64,000 nt of DNA from Pseudomonas fluorescens. GTDB lineage: Bacteria; Pseudomonadota; Gammaproteobacteria; Pseudomonadales; Pseudomonadaceae. Location of the stretch: assembly GCF_040448305.1 (NCBI RefSeq), contig NZ_CP148752.1:6638501-6702500 (forward strand). The letters run 5' to 3'. Numbering within the stretch: the first letter of the stretch is position 1; every line of letters starts with the position of its first letter. The notes beneath the pieces were generated by a model. It was not told the origin of the DNA. It ran no database searches and saw only the letters and a list, made by a program, of their open reading frames with translations. Positions 18,782-27,570 of the stretch are shown in pieces. A program made the translations under genes and the position numbers.

Positions 18782-20335
18782 TCAGAGCACTTTCCACACC
18801 CTGCGCAACCGCTCCAATGCGGACTCGATCGCCTTTTCAGGTACGGCGGCAAAGCCCAGTACCAGTCCCGCACGTTGATCCGTCGGAGTCACGGACTCCG
18901 GCAGCCAATAACTGCTCAAGCCGTTGACCTCGACATCGACACTGCTCGCCAACTCGATCAGCTCGCGTTCACGGGCCACGCTGTCGACCGGCACCGTCAT
19001 GTGCAGTCCCGCGGCGACGGTGGGCAGTTTGCCGATGCCTGGAATATCCAGCGGCCAACCATTGAGCAAGGTATTGCGCCGACTCAGCGCCGCGCGCCGC
19101 ATGCGCCGAATGTGACGCTGGAAATGCCCGGCCGCCATGAACTCGGCCATCACCGCCTGGGTGCTGACTTCGGAGTGCCGTACGTCCACCGCGCGTCGTT
19201 GCGCAAAGGCCTGCACCAGCCCCGGCGGCAGCACCAGATAACCGAGACGCAACGCCGGAAACGCGACCTTGCCGAACGTGCCGACATACAACACCCGCCC
19301 GTGACGATCGAGCGCGGCCAAAGGCGCCAGTGGCGCGCCGCTGTAGCGGTACTCGCCATCGTAATCATCCTCGACGATCCAGCCTTGGGTGCGCTCGGCC
19401 CAGGCCAGCAACTCCAGGCGTCGCGCCAGGCTCATGACCACGCCGGTGGGATACTGGTGTGACGGCGTGACATAGGTCAGCCGACAATCATCGAGTGCTG
19501 ACAGTTCGCTGCAATTGATGCCCTCGCTGTCCACCGCTACCCCGTGCAACCGCGCGCCCGCCACGGCGAAGGCATGACCGGCCGCCCGATACCCCGGATT
19601 TTCAATCGCCACCCCGTCACCGGGCTCCACCAGCAACTGTGCACAAAGGCTGATTCCCTGCTGCGCGCCACTGGTGATCAGAATTTGTTCAGCCGAGCAC
19701 TGCATGCCGCGGGAACTGCGCAAATACGCGGCGATCATCCCGCGCAAGCGTGCATCGCCTGCCGGGTCGCCGTAGCACAGCTGTTGAAAATCCGGTTTGC
19801 GCCAGAAAGCCGCATTCAGCTTGGCCCAGACCTCGAATGGAAACAGGTCGAACGCCGGAACACCGACCCGAAATGCCCGGGGCGGACCGCTCGGCGGACT
19901 GGCCAAATGGTTGTTTTTGACCCGGGTCAACGGGTCGTTGTGGATAACTTTGCTGGATGGATCCACAGGTAAATCGAGCCAATTTGTGGATAAGGCTGTG
20001 GGTAAGCCTGTTGAAAACCCTGTGGATACTTTTGTGGATAGTTTTTTTGCCGGCACGGTTGCCTGGGGCAATTGCGCGACATAAGTCCCGTCGCCGACCC
20101 GCCCTTCAATAAACCCTTCGGCGTACAGCTGATCGTAGGCACGCACCACACTGTTGCGGGAAATCGCCAGCGCGGCTGCCAGATCACGACTGGCAGGCAG
20201 ACGTGTACCGCTGGCCAGTCGCCCGTCCAACACACGCGTGCGCAATGCCTGGTAGAGCTGACGACTCAGCCCCTGGCGACGATCAAGTTCGATACCTGCG
20301 GGGTTGAAGGTCAGGGACAGTGGCTCGCTAGTCAT
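18782..20335 (-). CDS. MocR-family regulator (GntR helix-turn-helix fused to aminotransferase-like domain)
   Basis: This is a 517-residue PLP-dependent regulator. Residues 20-88 form the GntR winged helix (LPASRDLAAALAISRNSVVRAY), and residues 150-510 form a class-I-aminotransferase-like domain. The PLP-binding Lys lies in the YVGTFGKVAFPALRLGYL motif and the Asp in VEDDYDGEYRY. The linker at about residues 97-120 is a Ser/Thr repeat encoded by a 12-bp DNA repeat (see 19939-20041). It diverges from the PaiB-like gene, which it probably regulates. Confidence 0.87.
   Translation of the reverse strand: MTSEPLSLTFNPAGIELDRRQGLSRQLYQALRTRVLDGRLASGTRLPASRDLAAALAISRNSVVRAYDQLYAEGFIEGRVGDGTYVAQLPQATVPAKKLSTKVSTGFSTGLPTALSTNWLDLPVDPSSKVIHNDPLTRVKNNHLASPPSGPPRAFRVGVPAFDLFPFEVWAKLNAAFWRKPDFQQLCYGDPAGDARLRGMIAAYLRSSRGMQCSAEQILITSGAQQGISLCAQLLVEPGDGVAIENPGYRAAGHAFAVAGARLHGVAVDSEGINCSELSALDDCRLTYVTPSHQYPTGVVMSLARRLELLAWAERTQGWIVEDDYDGEYRYSGAPLAPLAALDRHGRVLYVGTFGKVAFPALRLGYLVLPPGLVQAFAQRRAVDVRHSEVSTQAVMAEFMAAGHFQRHIRRMRRAALSRRNTLLNGWPLDIPGIGKLPTVAAGLHMTVPVDSVARERELIELASSVDVEVNGLSSYWLPESVTPTDQRAGLVLGFAAVPEKAIESALERLRRVWKVL
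19939..20041 (-). repeat. 12-bp tandem repeat with DnaA-box-like units inside the MocR linker
   Basis: Units begin every 12 bp at 19985, 19997, 20009, 20021 and 20033, and another copy stands at 19939. Read on the minus strand, 19939-19947 and 19985-19993 are exact TTATCCACA, the E. coli DnaA-box consensus. The units at 19997, 20021 and 20033 differ by one base, and the one at 20009 is degenerate. All face the same way. They encode the linker pattern LST-x/VST-x/LPT-x. Whether DnaA binds is unknown. Confidence 0.7.
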
Positions 20336-20352
20336 CGCAATGGACCCATGAA

Positions 20353-20399
20353 ATTGGTCATTAATGGCTCTTACAACAGACCAATAGCCTGCCTAGGAT
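20353..20399 (+). promoter_or_regulatory. Promoter and operator between the MocR and PaiB-like genes
   Basis: A promoter-like pair TTACAA (20371) and TAGGAT (20394) with a 17-bp spacer faces the PaiB-like gene. An inverted repeat ATTGGTC (20353-20359) and GACCAAT (20379-20385) straddles its -35 element. This is a plausible MocR operator, judged by position and symmetry. Confidence 0.5.
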
Positions 20400-20427
20400 G
20401 CAGGCATTCGCCAAGGAAAATATCTCC

Positions 20428-21051
20428 ATGTATACGCCGCGCGCTTTTGCCATCGACGAGTTGTCCCAACTGCATGAACTGATCCTCGCCACCCGTCTCG
20501 CCATATTGGTGACCCACGGTGAAAGCGGCCTGCAAGCCAGCCATGTACCGGTGCTGCTGCATTGCGAACAAGGCTCGAACGGCACGTTGTACGGGCATCT
20601 GGCCAAAGCCAATCCACAGTGGACAGACCTGCGCGACGGCGCCGAAGCCCTGCTGATTTTTGCCGGTGCCGACGCCTACGTCAGCCCTGGCTTCTACCCG
20701 AGCAAGGCCGAACACGGCAAAGTCGTGCCAACCTGGAACTACGTCGCCGTACACGCCTATGGCCGAGCCGAAACCTTCAGCGATGGCGGGCGGCTGCTCG
20801 ACATCGTCAGCACCCTCACCGATCGTCATGAAGCTGGCCGCGCCCAACCGTGGTCAGTGGCCGATGCCCCCGCCGACTACATCGACGGCATGCTCAAGGC
20901 CATTGTCGGTTTCGCCATTCCCATCGACCGTCTGGAAGGCAAGCGCAAGCTCAGCCAGAACCGCAGCCCCGCCGACATCGCCGGCGTGCGCGAAGGCCTG
21001 GCCGCCAGCCCCGACGTCAACGACCAAACCCTCGCCCAATTGATGCGCTAA
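20428..21051 (+). CDS. PaiB-like FMN-binding transcriptional regulator
   Basis: This 207-residue FMN-binding split-barrel protein of the PaiB family is named for a Bacillus negative regulator of sporulation and protease genes. It starts MYTPRAFAIDEL, as the family does, with AAGGAAAA upstream. The motif KVVPTWNYVAVHAYG near residue 102 is the family's flavin-site segment. Its divergence from a MocR gene and the two GNAT genes downstream recall the paiAB acetyltransferase context. Confidence 0.85.
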   Translation: MYTPRAFAIDELSQLHELILATRLAILVTHGESGLQASHVPVLLHCEQGSNGTLYGHLAKANPQWTDLRDGAEALLIFAGADAYVSPGFYPSKAEHGKVVPTWNYVAVHAYGRAETFSDGGRLLDIVSTLTDRHEAGRAQPWSVADAPADYIDGMLKAIVGFAIPIDRLEGKRKLSQNRSPADIAGVREGLAASPDVNDQTLAQLMR

Positions 21052-21061
21052 GGAAGTCACC

Positions 21062-21508
21062 ATGAGTCAAATCGACATTCGCCAAGTCACCGCCGGTGAT
21101 CACGCGGCCTGGTTGCCGCTGTGGCAAGCCTACCTGAGCTTCTACAACACCGAACTGGCGGATGCCGTCACCCAAAGCACTTGGCAGCGCATGCTCGATC
21201 CGAACGAGCCAACCCACGCCGCCCTCGCCTGGGCCGACGGCAAAGCGGTGGGCATGGTGCATTTCATCTACCATCGTTCGAACTGGGCCATCGAAAACTC
21301 CTGCTATCTGCAAGACTTGCTGGTGGTCCCGGAAACTCGAGGCACCGGCGTCGGCCGGCAATTGATCGAATTTGTCTACGCCACGGCCAAGGCCGACGGT
21401 TGCAACAAAGTCCACTGGCTGACCCACGAAACCAACGCCACCGCGATCCAGCTCTACGAGCGCATCGCTGAACGCCCCGGTTTCATCCAGTTTCGCAAAG
21501 CCATCTAG
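21062..21508 (+). CDS. GNAT-family N-acetyltransferase
   Basis: This 148-residue single-domain acetyltransferase carries the acetyl-CoA pyrophosphate loop VVPETRGTGVGRQLIEF near residue 85. The C-terminal motif TNATAIQLYERIAERPGF is also family-typical. AAGGAAG precedes the ATG, and it starts 10 bp after the PaiB-like gene, so the two are co-transcribed. The substrate is unknown. Confidence 0.85.
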   Translation: MSQIDIRQVTAGDHAAWLPLWQAYLSFYNTELADAVTQSTWQRMLDPNEPTHAALAWADGKAVGMVHFIYHRSNWAIENSCYLQDLLVVPETRGTGVGRQLIEFVYATAKADGCNKVHWLTHETNATAIQLYERIAERPGFIQFRKAI

Positions 21509-21524
21509 GTTCAAGGAGAACAGC

Positions 21525-22196
21525 ATGTCGATTTCACTCGCCGACTGGAAAGGCGTCCCGGCCCCCACGACTCAACTGATCGAAGGGCGTTACATCCGCC
21601 TGGAAAAACTCGACCCTGCACGCCACGGCGACGGCCTGTACAAAGTCCTGCAAGGTCCCGGCGCCGACCCGAAGTTGTGGGACTACCTGCCTTACGGCCC
21701 CTTCCCGGAGCGCAGCGTCTTCAACGACTGGCTGAACAACCACGCGGTCAGCAGCGACCCGTATTTCTTCAGCGTGATCGACCGCGCCAGCGGCGAGGTC
21801 CAGGGCATTCTCAGCCTGATGTCCATCGTCCCGGCCCAGGGCCGCATCGAAATCGGCCACGTCACCTTCGGCGCGCCGATGCAGCGCTCGCCGAAAAGCA
21901 CCGAGGCGGTTTACCTGTTGGCCAAGGAATCCTTTGCCCTGGGTTACCGTCGCCTGGAATGGAAATGCAATAACGCCAACGCCCGCTCCAAATACGCGGC
22001 CGAACGATTGGGCTTCAGTTTTGAGGGTGTGTTCCGCCAGCACATGGTGGTCAAGGGGCAAAATCGCGACACCGCGTGGTACTCGATTCTGGACTCGGAA
22101 TGGCCGGCGATTGGCGCCGGGTTCGAGAAGTGGCTGAGCGATGAGAACCAGACGGCTTCGGGGCAGGTTAAAGGGTTGGTGGAGTGTCGCAGTTGA
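21525..22196 (+). CDS. RimJ/RimL-type GNAT N-acetyltransferase
   Basis: This is a 223-residue acetyltransferase of the RimJ/RimL class. The central GRIEIGHVTFGAPMQRSPKSTEAVYLL segment (residues ~106-130) and RRLEWKCNNANARSKYAAERLGF near residue 143 match the family's acetyl-CoA site and C-terminal signature. It follows the previous GNAT gene by 16 bp and is probably the last gene of the PaiB-like operon. The substrate is unknown. Confidence 0.85.
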   Translation: MSISLADWKGVPAPTTQLIEGRYIRLEKLDPARHGDGLYKVLQGPGADPKLWDYLPYGPFPERSVFNDWLNNHAVSSDPYFFSVIDRASGEVQGILSLMSIVPAQGRIEIGHVTFGAPMQRSPKSTEAVYLLAKESFALGYRRLEWKCNNANARSKYAAERLGFSFEGVFRQHMVVKGQNRDTAWYSILDSEWPAIGAGFEKWLSDENQTASGQVKGLVECRS

Positions 22197-22253
22197 CCAT
22201 CTGAGCAATACCTGTGGCGAGCAAGCGGATTTCCTCGCCATAGCCATGCGGAT

Positions 22254-22544
22254 TCAGCTGATATCACGCCGAATCCGCACCACCCCCATCTTCAATCCAA
22301 ACGGCCTGAATACGGCGTTCAACGACTTTAGCGTCTGATTCCCTTCTCCGTGCTCGATATGCACCAGCGTACGCAGCGATATTTTGCACATTTTCGCAAA
22401 TTGAGTCTGGCGCAGGCCGGTAACCTCAACTCGCAATCGGCGAACCGCTTCGCCAATTTCAAGAGTGCCCTGAGCTAAATCTTCTTGAATGCTTTCTATG
22501 AGCACTGTGCGCTCAGCAACAGTCATGCTCATTTCAAACCCCAC
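22254..22544 (-). CDS. hipB: HipB-like antitoxin, Xre-type helix-turn-helix
   Basis: This is a 96-residue DNA-binding protein with a Cro/CI helix-turn-helix at about residues 47-83 (LRQTQFAKMCKISLRTLVHIEHGEGNQ split over two helices). It overlaps the 3' end of hipA by 16 bp and lies downstream of it, the reverse of canonical hipBA order. It is expected to neutralise HipA and repress the operon. Starts at codons 4 or 6 are possible. Confidence 0.82.
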   Translation of the reverse strand: MGFEMSMTVAERTVLIESIQEDLAQGTLEIGEAVRRLRVEVTGLRQTQFAKMCKISLRTLVHIEHGEGNQTLKSLNAVFRPFGLKMGVVRIRRDIS

Positions 22545-23881
22545 TCTTTCAAACGTTGCTCCAGATTTTTCAATGCAATTTGCGGGTGATTCATGGTCGC
22601 GTCAGGCAGGCCGTTGGCAGCGAGAATATCGGGGAGCGCCATCAGACGATTTGCATCCTCACGCAGGCGCTCAAATGAATCCTGTACGTCACTCAAAGCG
22701 GCTAATGGATCTTCCGGGGCAGTGATGTCGGCCAATGTACGGCACACCCCACGCCAATTAACGTCACCCGCTCTCTCAAGTTCTTTTGGCCACTTGGTTG
22801 TGCGTGTCACACCTTCGTCATCCATCACCATGGGCGCCAGATCATAGATGGGTGCAAGGCGGAACGAGGTGTCATCACGGATGATTGCGGTATTGCGTCC
22901 GTGGTTATCCGAGTTACCGAGAATTTTGTTGATCAGATCCCGGCGCAGATAATCGGCAACGAGATTCGGAATCTGATCCGCCTGCCCCGTCTCGCGCCAA
23001 AGTCCTGCCAACAGCCGGAGAACGTCCATGTGATCCAAAGCGCTACCCGGAGTCGTAATGTTTGCCAGCGAGTAGATTGACTCCACGGCAAAGCGTTCGA
23101 TTCCTTGGTCGGTCACTTGGCGGTCAAAACGCTGCATCCACAAGCTGGGCTTGGTCGCCTCCTCCAGCGCAAGCCCCTCGACTGCCACCGTCTCGATCCC
23201 TAGTGTCTGGAGGGCTTTGTAGTAGTGGTATTCGCTTCTCAGAATGACCTGATCAGTCGCTAATCCTTTATTGCGAGCAAATTTCACGAACCAATGCTGG
23301 GTGACGTCGGCGTCGTCCAGCACGGCGTCGGGATACAAAAGCCCGGCCTTGTTCCGGGCCAACAACAGCTTCGGAGCCTCGCCACCTGCACCTGTTGCCC
23401 CACCAATGGCTGCCCCTTGCTCATAGGCGTACTCGAGAAATCGATTATTGCGACTGACGACGTCCTGCCGCTCAAAACCTATCGGCTCACGCTGATCCAC
23501 CGCTTCAGCAGATTCCTTGACCCGCATATTTCCAATCGGCGCCGGTGTGTTTCTCGCCAGCAGGTAGAGGTCTGCATTGACGTCTGCGGGCTTGTCTCTG
23601 CCTATATGCGCCAAAAGGAATTTTTTGGCGGCACCGGCAGGTGCTATGTCATGTACAAATGCTGGCGCGTTGGATCGTCTGCCATCCCAATCCAAAGGAA
23701 ATCTTGCGCTCACCGCCTTGGCGAACGGAGTTCCAATATCCTCGTAATTTTCGAAAAGATATGATTGTTGGTAGCCAAAACTACAGCGACTTTCGAAGCC
23801 TTTTTCAGGGCTGTCGAAGCTCAGAACCATGGCGTCGTGCCAGTTTCCTGCCCAATAGATCTGTAAAGTCAGATCGTACAT
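22529..23881 (-). CDS. hipA: HipA-like Ser/Thr kinase toxin
   Basis: This is a 450-residue HipA-family kinase. The N-terminal subdomain ends in the signature NTPAPIGNMRV near residue 120. The glycine-rich nucleotide loop GGATGAGGEAPK lies near residue 165. The catalytic loop ILGNSDNHGRNT and metal-binding YDLAPM lie in the C-terminal half, so the kinase should be active. The start at 23881 is the first codon giving a normal N-terminus (MYDLTLQIYW). HipA kinases typically phosphorylate aminoacyl-tRNA synthetases and arrest growth; the target here is unknown. The upstream DNA is AT-rich. Confidence 0.88.
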   Translation of the reverse strand: MYDLTLQIYWAGNWHDAMVLSFDSPEKGFESRCSFGYQQSYLFENYEDIGTPFAKAVSARFPLDWDGRRSNAPAFVHDIAPAGAAKKFLLAHIGRDKPADVNADLYLLARNTPAPIGNMRVKESAEAVDQREPIGFERQDVVSRNNRFLEYAYEQGAAIGGATGAGGEAPKLLLARNKAGLLYPDAVLDDADVTQHWFVKFARNKGLATDQVILRSEYHYYKALQTLGIETVAVEGLALEEATKPSLWMQRFDRQVTDQGIERFAVESIYSLANITTPGSALDHMDVLRLLAGLWRETGQADQIPNLVADYLRRDLINKILGNSDNHGRNTAIIRDDTSFRLAPIYDLAPMVMDDEGVTRTTKWPKELERAGDVNWRGVCRTLADITAPEDPLAALSDVQDSFERLREDANRLMALPDILAANGLPDATMNHPQIALKNLEQRLKEWGLK

Positions 23882-23893
23882 GACGTCACCACC

Positions 23894-23991
23894 TGCATTT
23901 AAATGCATAATTCTAAGACTAATTATTGCGATAGATGCAATATAGTGCACATAAAGAAAGCAGGTACAGCGGCAATGTGTATTTAAATGCA
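23894..23991 (-). promoter_or_regulatory. Two palindromic operators upstream of hipA
   Basis: TGCATTTAAATGCA at 23894-23907 is a perfect 14-bp palindrome just 12 bp before the hipA start. TGTATTTAAATGCA at 23978-23991 is the same site with one change. Their starts are 84 bp apart, eight helical turns, as expected for cooperative HipB binding. The rest of the 316-bp gap (23882-24197) is AT-rich and shows only the oadA terminator. Confidence 0.65.
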
Positions 23992-24139
23992 GATCCAATG
24001 ACTTAAAAACAGAAAAATCGCAAAATAATGCAGATCCCACCAAGCCAATAATTCGAAAGCAACAAAGCCGGAAATTGTTTTACTGACGATGCAGGGGAGT
24101 TCGGCCGCGGACCAACACCTGATCGCCGAATGCTGGGCG

Positions 24140-24164
24140 AAAAAAAGGGGAGCACATGCCCCCC
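24140..24164 (-). terminator. Intrinsic terminator of the pycA-oadA operon
   Basis: On the minus strand the arms CCCC(C)-GC and GC-(T)-CCCC complement form a GGGG/CCCC stem with an ATGT loop, followed by seven T residues (24146 down to 24140). It lies about 35 bp after the oadA stop. Confidence 0.75.
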
Positions 24165-24197
24165 CGAGGTATAAAGCGTTGTATCGCGGCTGTTAAC

Positions 24198-26006
24198 TCA
24201 GCCTTCGATCTCGATCAGAATCTCGCCCGGGTTCACCCGGTCGCCCTTGGCCACATGAATGGTGGTGACTTTACCGGCGATGGCTGCCTGGACTTCGGTT
24301 TCCATCTTCATCGCTTCGGTGATCAACACAGCCTGACCCGCCTTGACGGTGTCGCCCTCCTTGACCAGCACGTCGACGATGTTGCCCGGCATGGTGGTGC
24401 TGACGTGACCCGGTGCAGTGGCTTGCTTGCGCTTGCTGCTGCCGCCACCGACGAATTCGTTGAGCGGTTCGAACACCACTTCTTCCGGCATGCCGTCGAT
24501 GGACAGGTAGAAGTGACGCTTGCCTTCGGCCTTGACGCCCACACCAGTAATGTCGACGCGGTAGGTTTCGCCGTGAACGTCGATGACGAACTCGGTCGGT
24601 ACGCCTTCGCCACCAGCCGAGGCGACGCCACCGGCTTCAGGAATCGGCAGCAACACTTCAGGTGTCAGAGTCCCAGCGGCGCGTTCTTCGAGGAACTTGC
24701 GACCGATGTCCGGGAACATGGCGAAGGTCAGCACGTCTTCTTCGGACTTGGCCAGTGCGCCGATGTCGGCACGCAGCTTGGCCATTTCCGGCTTGAGCAG
24801 ATCGGCCGGGCGAACGTCGATCACTTCTTCGCTGCCGATGGCCTGGCGACGCAGTTGTTCGTTCACGGTGCCCGGCGCCTTGCCGTAGCCGCCTTGCAGG
24901 TACAGCTTCACTTCGTTGGTGATGGTCTTGTAGCGCTCGCCGGCCAGCACGTTGAAGAACGCCTGGGTGCCGACGATCTGCGAAGTCGGGGTCACCAGCG
25001 GTGGGAAGCCGAGGTCTTCTCGAACCCGCGGGATTTCGGCCAGCACTTCGCTCATGCGATTCAGTGCGCCCTGCTCTTTCAACTGGTTGGCCAGGTTGGA
25101 AATCATCCCGCCCGGTACCTGGTTGACTTGAACACGGGTGTCGACGGCGGTGAATTCGCTTTCGAACTGGTGGTACTTCTTGCGCACAGCGTAGAAGTAC
25201 AGGCCGATCTCTTGCAGCAGCTCCAGGTTCAGGCCGGTGTCGAACTCGCTGCCTTTAAGGGCGGCGACCATCGACTCGGTGCCCGGGTGGCTGGTGCCCC
25301 AGGCGAAGCTGGAGATCGCGGTGTCGATGTGATCGGCGCCGTTTTCGATGGCCTTCATTTGGCACATCGCGGCCAGGCCAGCGGTGTCGTGGGAGTGAAT
25401 GAACACGGGCAGCGACTGCTCGGCTTTCAGAGCCTTGACCAGTTCGCCGGTGGCGTATGGGGTCAGCAGGCCGGCCATGTCCTTGATCGCCACCGAGTCG
25501 CAACCCATGGCTTCCATTTGCTTGGCCTGGTTCACGAAGGCCTCGATGGTGTGCACCGGGCTGGTGGTGTAGGCGATGGTGCCCTGGGCGTGTTTGCCGG
25601 AGGCTTTCACCGCTTCGATGGCCACGCGCAGGTTACGCACGTCGTTCATGGCGTCGAAGATGCGGAACACGTCGATGCCGTTGACCGCTGCCTTGGCGAC
25701 GAAGGCTCTGACCACGTCGTCGCTGTAGTGGCGGTAGCCCAGCAGGTTCTGGCCGCGCAACAGCATTTGCAGGCGGGTGTTAGGCAGCGCGGCGCGCAAC
25801 TGGCGCAGACGCTCCCACGGATCTTCTTTCAGGAAACGTACGCAGGCATCGAACGTCGCGCCACCCCAGCACTCCAGCGACCAGTAGCCGACTTTGTCGA
25901 GCTTGTCGCAGATCGGCAGCATGTCTTCAGTGCGCATGCGGGTCGCGAGCAGCGATTGGTGGGCGTCGCGCAGGATCGTGTCGGTAACGTGGATTTGCTT
26001 GCTCAT
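24198..26006 (-). CDS. oadA: Pyruvate carboxylase subunit B (OadA-type carboxyltransferase with biotinyl domain)
   Basis: This is a 602-residue biotin-carrying carboxyltransferase that moves the carboxyl group from biotin to pyruvate, making oxaloacetate. The N-terminal TIM barrel begins VTDTILRDAHQSLLATRM with metal-site residues. The C-terminal biotinyl domain has EAMKMETEV near residue 567, whose Lys is biotinylated. The start at 26006 has GAGGAATAG upstream. It follows pycA by 11 bp, and the pair forms the two-subunit anaplerotic pyruvate carboxylase of pseudomonads rather than a sodium-pumping decarboxylase, as no beta or gamma subunits are present. Confidence 0.93.
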   Translation of the reverse strand: MSKQIHVTDTILRDAHQSLLATRMRTEDMLPICDKLDKVGYWSLECWGGATFDACVRFLKEDPWERLRQLRAALPNTRLQMLLRGQNLLGYRHYSDDVVRAFVAKAAVNGIDVFRIFDAMNDVRNLRVAIEAVKASGKHAQGTIAYTTSPVHTIEAFVNQAKQMEAMGCDSVAIKDMAGLLTPYATGELVKALKAEQSLPVFIHSHDTAGLAAMCQMKAIENGADHIDTAISSFAWGTSHPGTESMVAALKGSEFDTGLNLELLQEIGLYFYAVRKKYHQFESEFTAVDTRVQVNQVPGGMISNLANQLKEQGALNRMSEVLAEIPRVREDLGFPPLVTPTSQIVGTQAFFNVLAGERYKTITNEVKLYLQGGYGKAPGTVNEQLRRQAIGSEEVIDVRPADLLKPEMAKLRADIGALAKSEEDVLTFAMFPDIGRKFLEERAAGTLTPEVLLPIPEAGGVASAGGEGVPTEFVIDVHGETYRVDITGVGVKAEGKRHFYLSIDGMPEEVVFEPLNEFVGGGSSKRKQATAPGHVSTTMPGNIVDVLVKEGDTVKAGQAVLITEAMKMETEVQAAIAGKVTTIHVAKGDRVNPGEILIEIEG

Positions 26007-26017
26007 TGTTCTATTCC

Positions 26018-27433
26018 TCACAGGCCTGCGTGGGCGGCGATGGCGGCGGCGATGGCCAGGGCCAGCTCTTCGGGTTTGCGCTTGATCGAGTAGTTGGTCA
26101 GTTCAGGGTGGCTTTCAACGAAGCTGGTGTTGAACTGGCCGCTACGGAATTCCGGGTTACGCAGGATTTCCTGGTAGTAAGCAGCGGTGGTCTTGACCCC
26201 TTGCAGACGCATGTCGTCCAGGGCGCGCAAGCCACGGTCCATCGCCTCTTCCCAGGTCAGCGCCCACACCACCAGTTTCAGGCACATCGAGTCGTAGTAC
26301 GGCGGGATGGTGTAGCCGGTGTAGATCGCCGTGTCGGTACGCACGCCAGGACCGCCGGGGGCGTAGTAACGGGTGATCTTGCCGAAGCTCGGCAGGAAGT
26401 TGTTTTTCGGGTCTTCGGCGTTGATCCGGAATTGCAGGGCGAAACCACGGTGGTGGATGTCTTCCTGTTTCACCGAAAGCGGCAGGCCGGAGGCAATGCG
26501 AATCTGCTCGCGGACAATGTCGATGCCGGTGATTTCTTCGGTGATGGTGTGCTCCACCTGCACCCGGGTGTTCATCTCCATGAAGTACACCTCGCCTTCG
26601 GCGAGCAGGAACTCCACGGTGCCGGCGTTCTCGTAACCCACGGCCTTCGCTGCGCGCACCGACAGGTCGCCGATGTAGGCGCGCTGTTCCGGGGTCAGTT
26701 GCGGGCTCGGGGCGATCTCGATTAGCTTCTGGTTACGGCGCTGGATCGAGCAGTCACGCTCGAACAGGTGCACCACGTTGCCGAAGCTGTCGCCAAGAAT
26801 CTGTGCTTCGATATGCTTCGGATTAACGATGCATTTTTCCAGGAACACTTCCGCAGAACCAAAAGCCTTGGTGGCTTCGGAAATCACCCGTGGGAAAGCC
26901 TGTTCGAGCTCTTCGCGGCTGTTGCAGCGACGAATGCCGCGGCCGCCACCACCAGAAGTGGCCTTGAGCATCACCGGGTAACCGATGCGATCGCCTTCGG
27001 TCAGGGCTTCTTCGATGCCCGACACGTTGCCTTCAGTGCCCGGGGTCACCGGTACGCCGGCCTTGATCATGCTGCGGCGGGCTTCGGTCTTGTCGCCCAT
27101 GCGGCGAATGACTTCAGCCGACGGGCCAATGAACTTGATCCCGCGTTCGGCGCAGATCTCCGCCAGCTCGGCGTTTTCCGAAAGGAAGCCATAGCCGGGG
27201 TGCAGTGCATCGCAACCGGTTTCCACCGCCAGGTTCACCAGCTTGCGCGGGTTCAGGTAACCGGCCAGCGGTTCGGCACCAATGCTGTGGGCCTCGTCCG
27301 CACGCTTGACGTGCAAGGCATGACGGTCGGCGTCGGAGTAGATCGCGACCGAGCGAATGCCCATTTCGGCGCAGGCACGTACGATTCGTACGGCAATCTC
27401 ACCACGGTTGGCGATCAGGATCTTTGTTATCAC
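26018..27433 (-). CDS. pycA: Pyruvate carboxylase subunit A (biotin carboxylase)
   Basis: This is a 471-residue ATP-grasp biotin carboxylase that carboxylates the biotin of the partner subunit. It begins ITKILIANRGEIAVRI from a GTG start at 27433 with AAGGGA upstream. It also has the glycine-rich ATP loop KATSGGGGRGIR near residue 160 and EMNTRVQVEHTITE near residue 285. The GTG start gives the exact usual family length. It is the first gene of the pycA-oadA operon, divergent from a LysR regulator. Confidence 0.93.
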   Translation of the reverse strand: MITKILIANRGEIAVRIVRACAEMGIRSVAIYSDADRHALHVKRADEAHSIGAEPLAGYLNPRKLVNLAVETGCDALHPGYGFLSENAELAEICAERGIKFIGPSAEVIRRMGDKTEARRSMIKAGVPVTPGTEGNVSGIEEALTEGDRIGYPVMLKATSGGGGRGIRRCNSREELEQAFPRVISEATKAFGSAEVFLEKCIVNPKHIEAQILGDSFGNVVHLFERDCSIQRRNQKLIEIAPSPQLTPEQRAYIGDLSVRAAKAVGYENAGTVEFLLAEGEVYFMEMNTRVQVEHTITEEITGIDIVREQIRIASGLPLSVKQEDIHHRGFALQFRINAEDPKNNFLPSFGKITRYYAPGGPGVRTDTAIYTGYTIPPYYDSMCLKLVVWALTWEEAMDRGLRALDDMRLQGVKTTAAYYQEILRNPEFRSGQFNTSFVESHPELTNYSIKRKPEELALAIAAAIAAHAGL

Positions 27434-27570
27434 TTGGAGTTTCCCTTGAGCCGGTGGTACCCACGACCTGCTAGACCAGGTCGACGAGTGACCAAATGTT
27501 TCAATTTGGTCGCAGGTCCACACTAGCGCCCACAAGGGATTAACAAAAATGAATAAAAATTGGGTCGTGC

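Noticed and set aside
19939..20041. The DnaA-box cluster as the chromosomal origin oriC
   Set aside because: It lies inside a coding sequence, has no AT-rich unwinding region, and neither dnaA nor other origin genes are nearby.
24198..26006. A sodium-pumping oxaloacetate decarboxylase
   Set aside because: No beta or gamma subunit genes are present and a biotin carboxylase gene is directly upstream, so pyruvate carboxylase is the better reading.
24156..26093. A 645-codon plus-strand frame opposite oadA
   Set aside because: It is composition-driven antisense of a highly conserved gene with no domain match.
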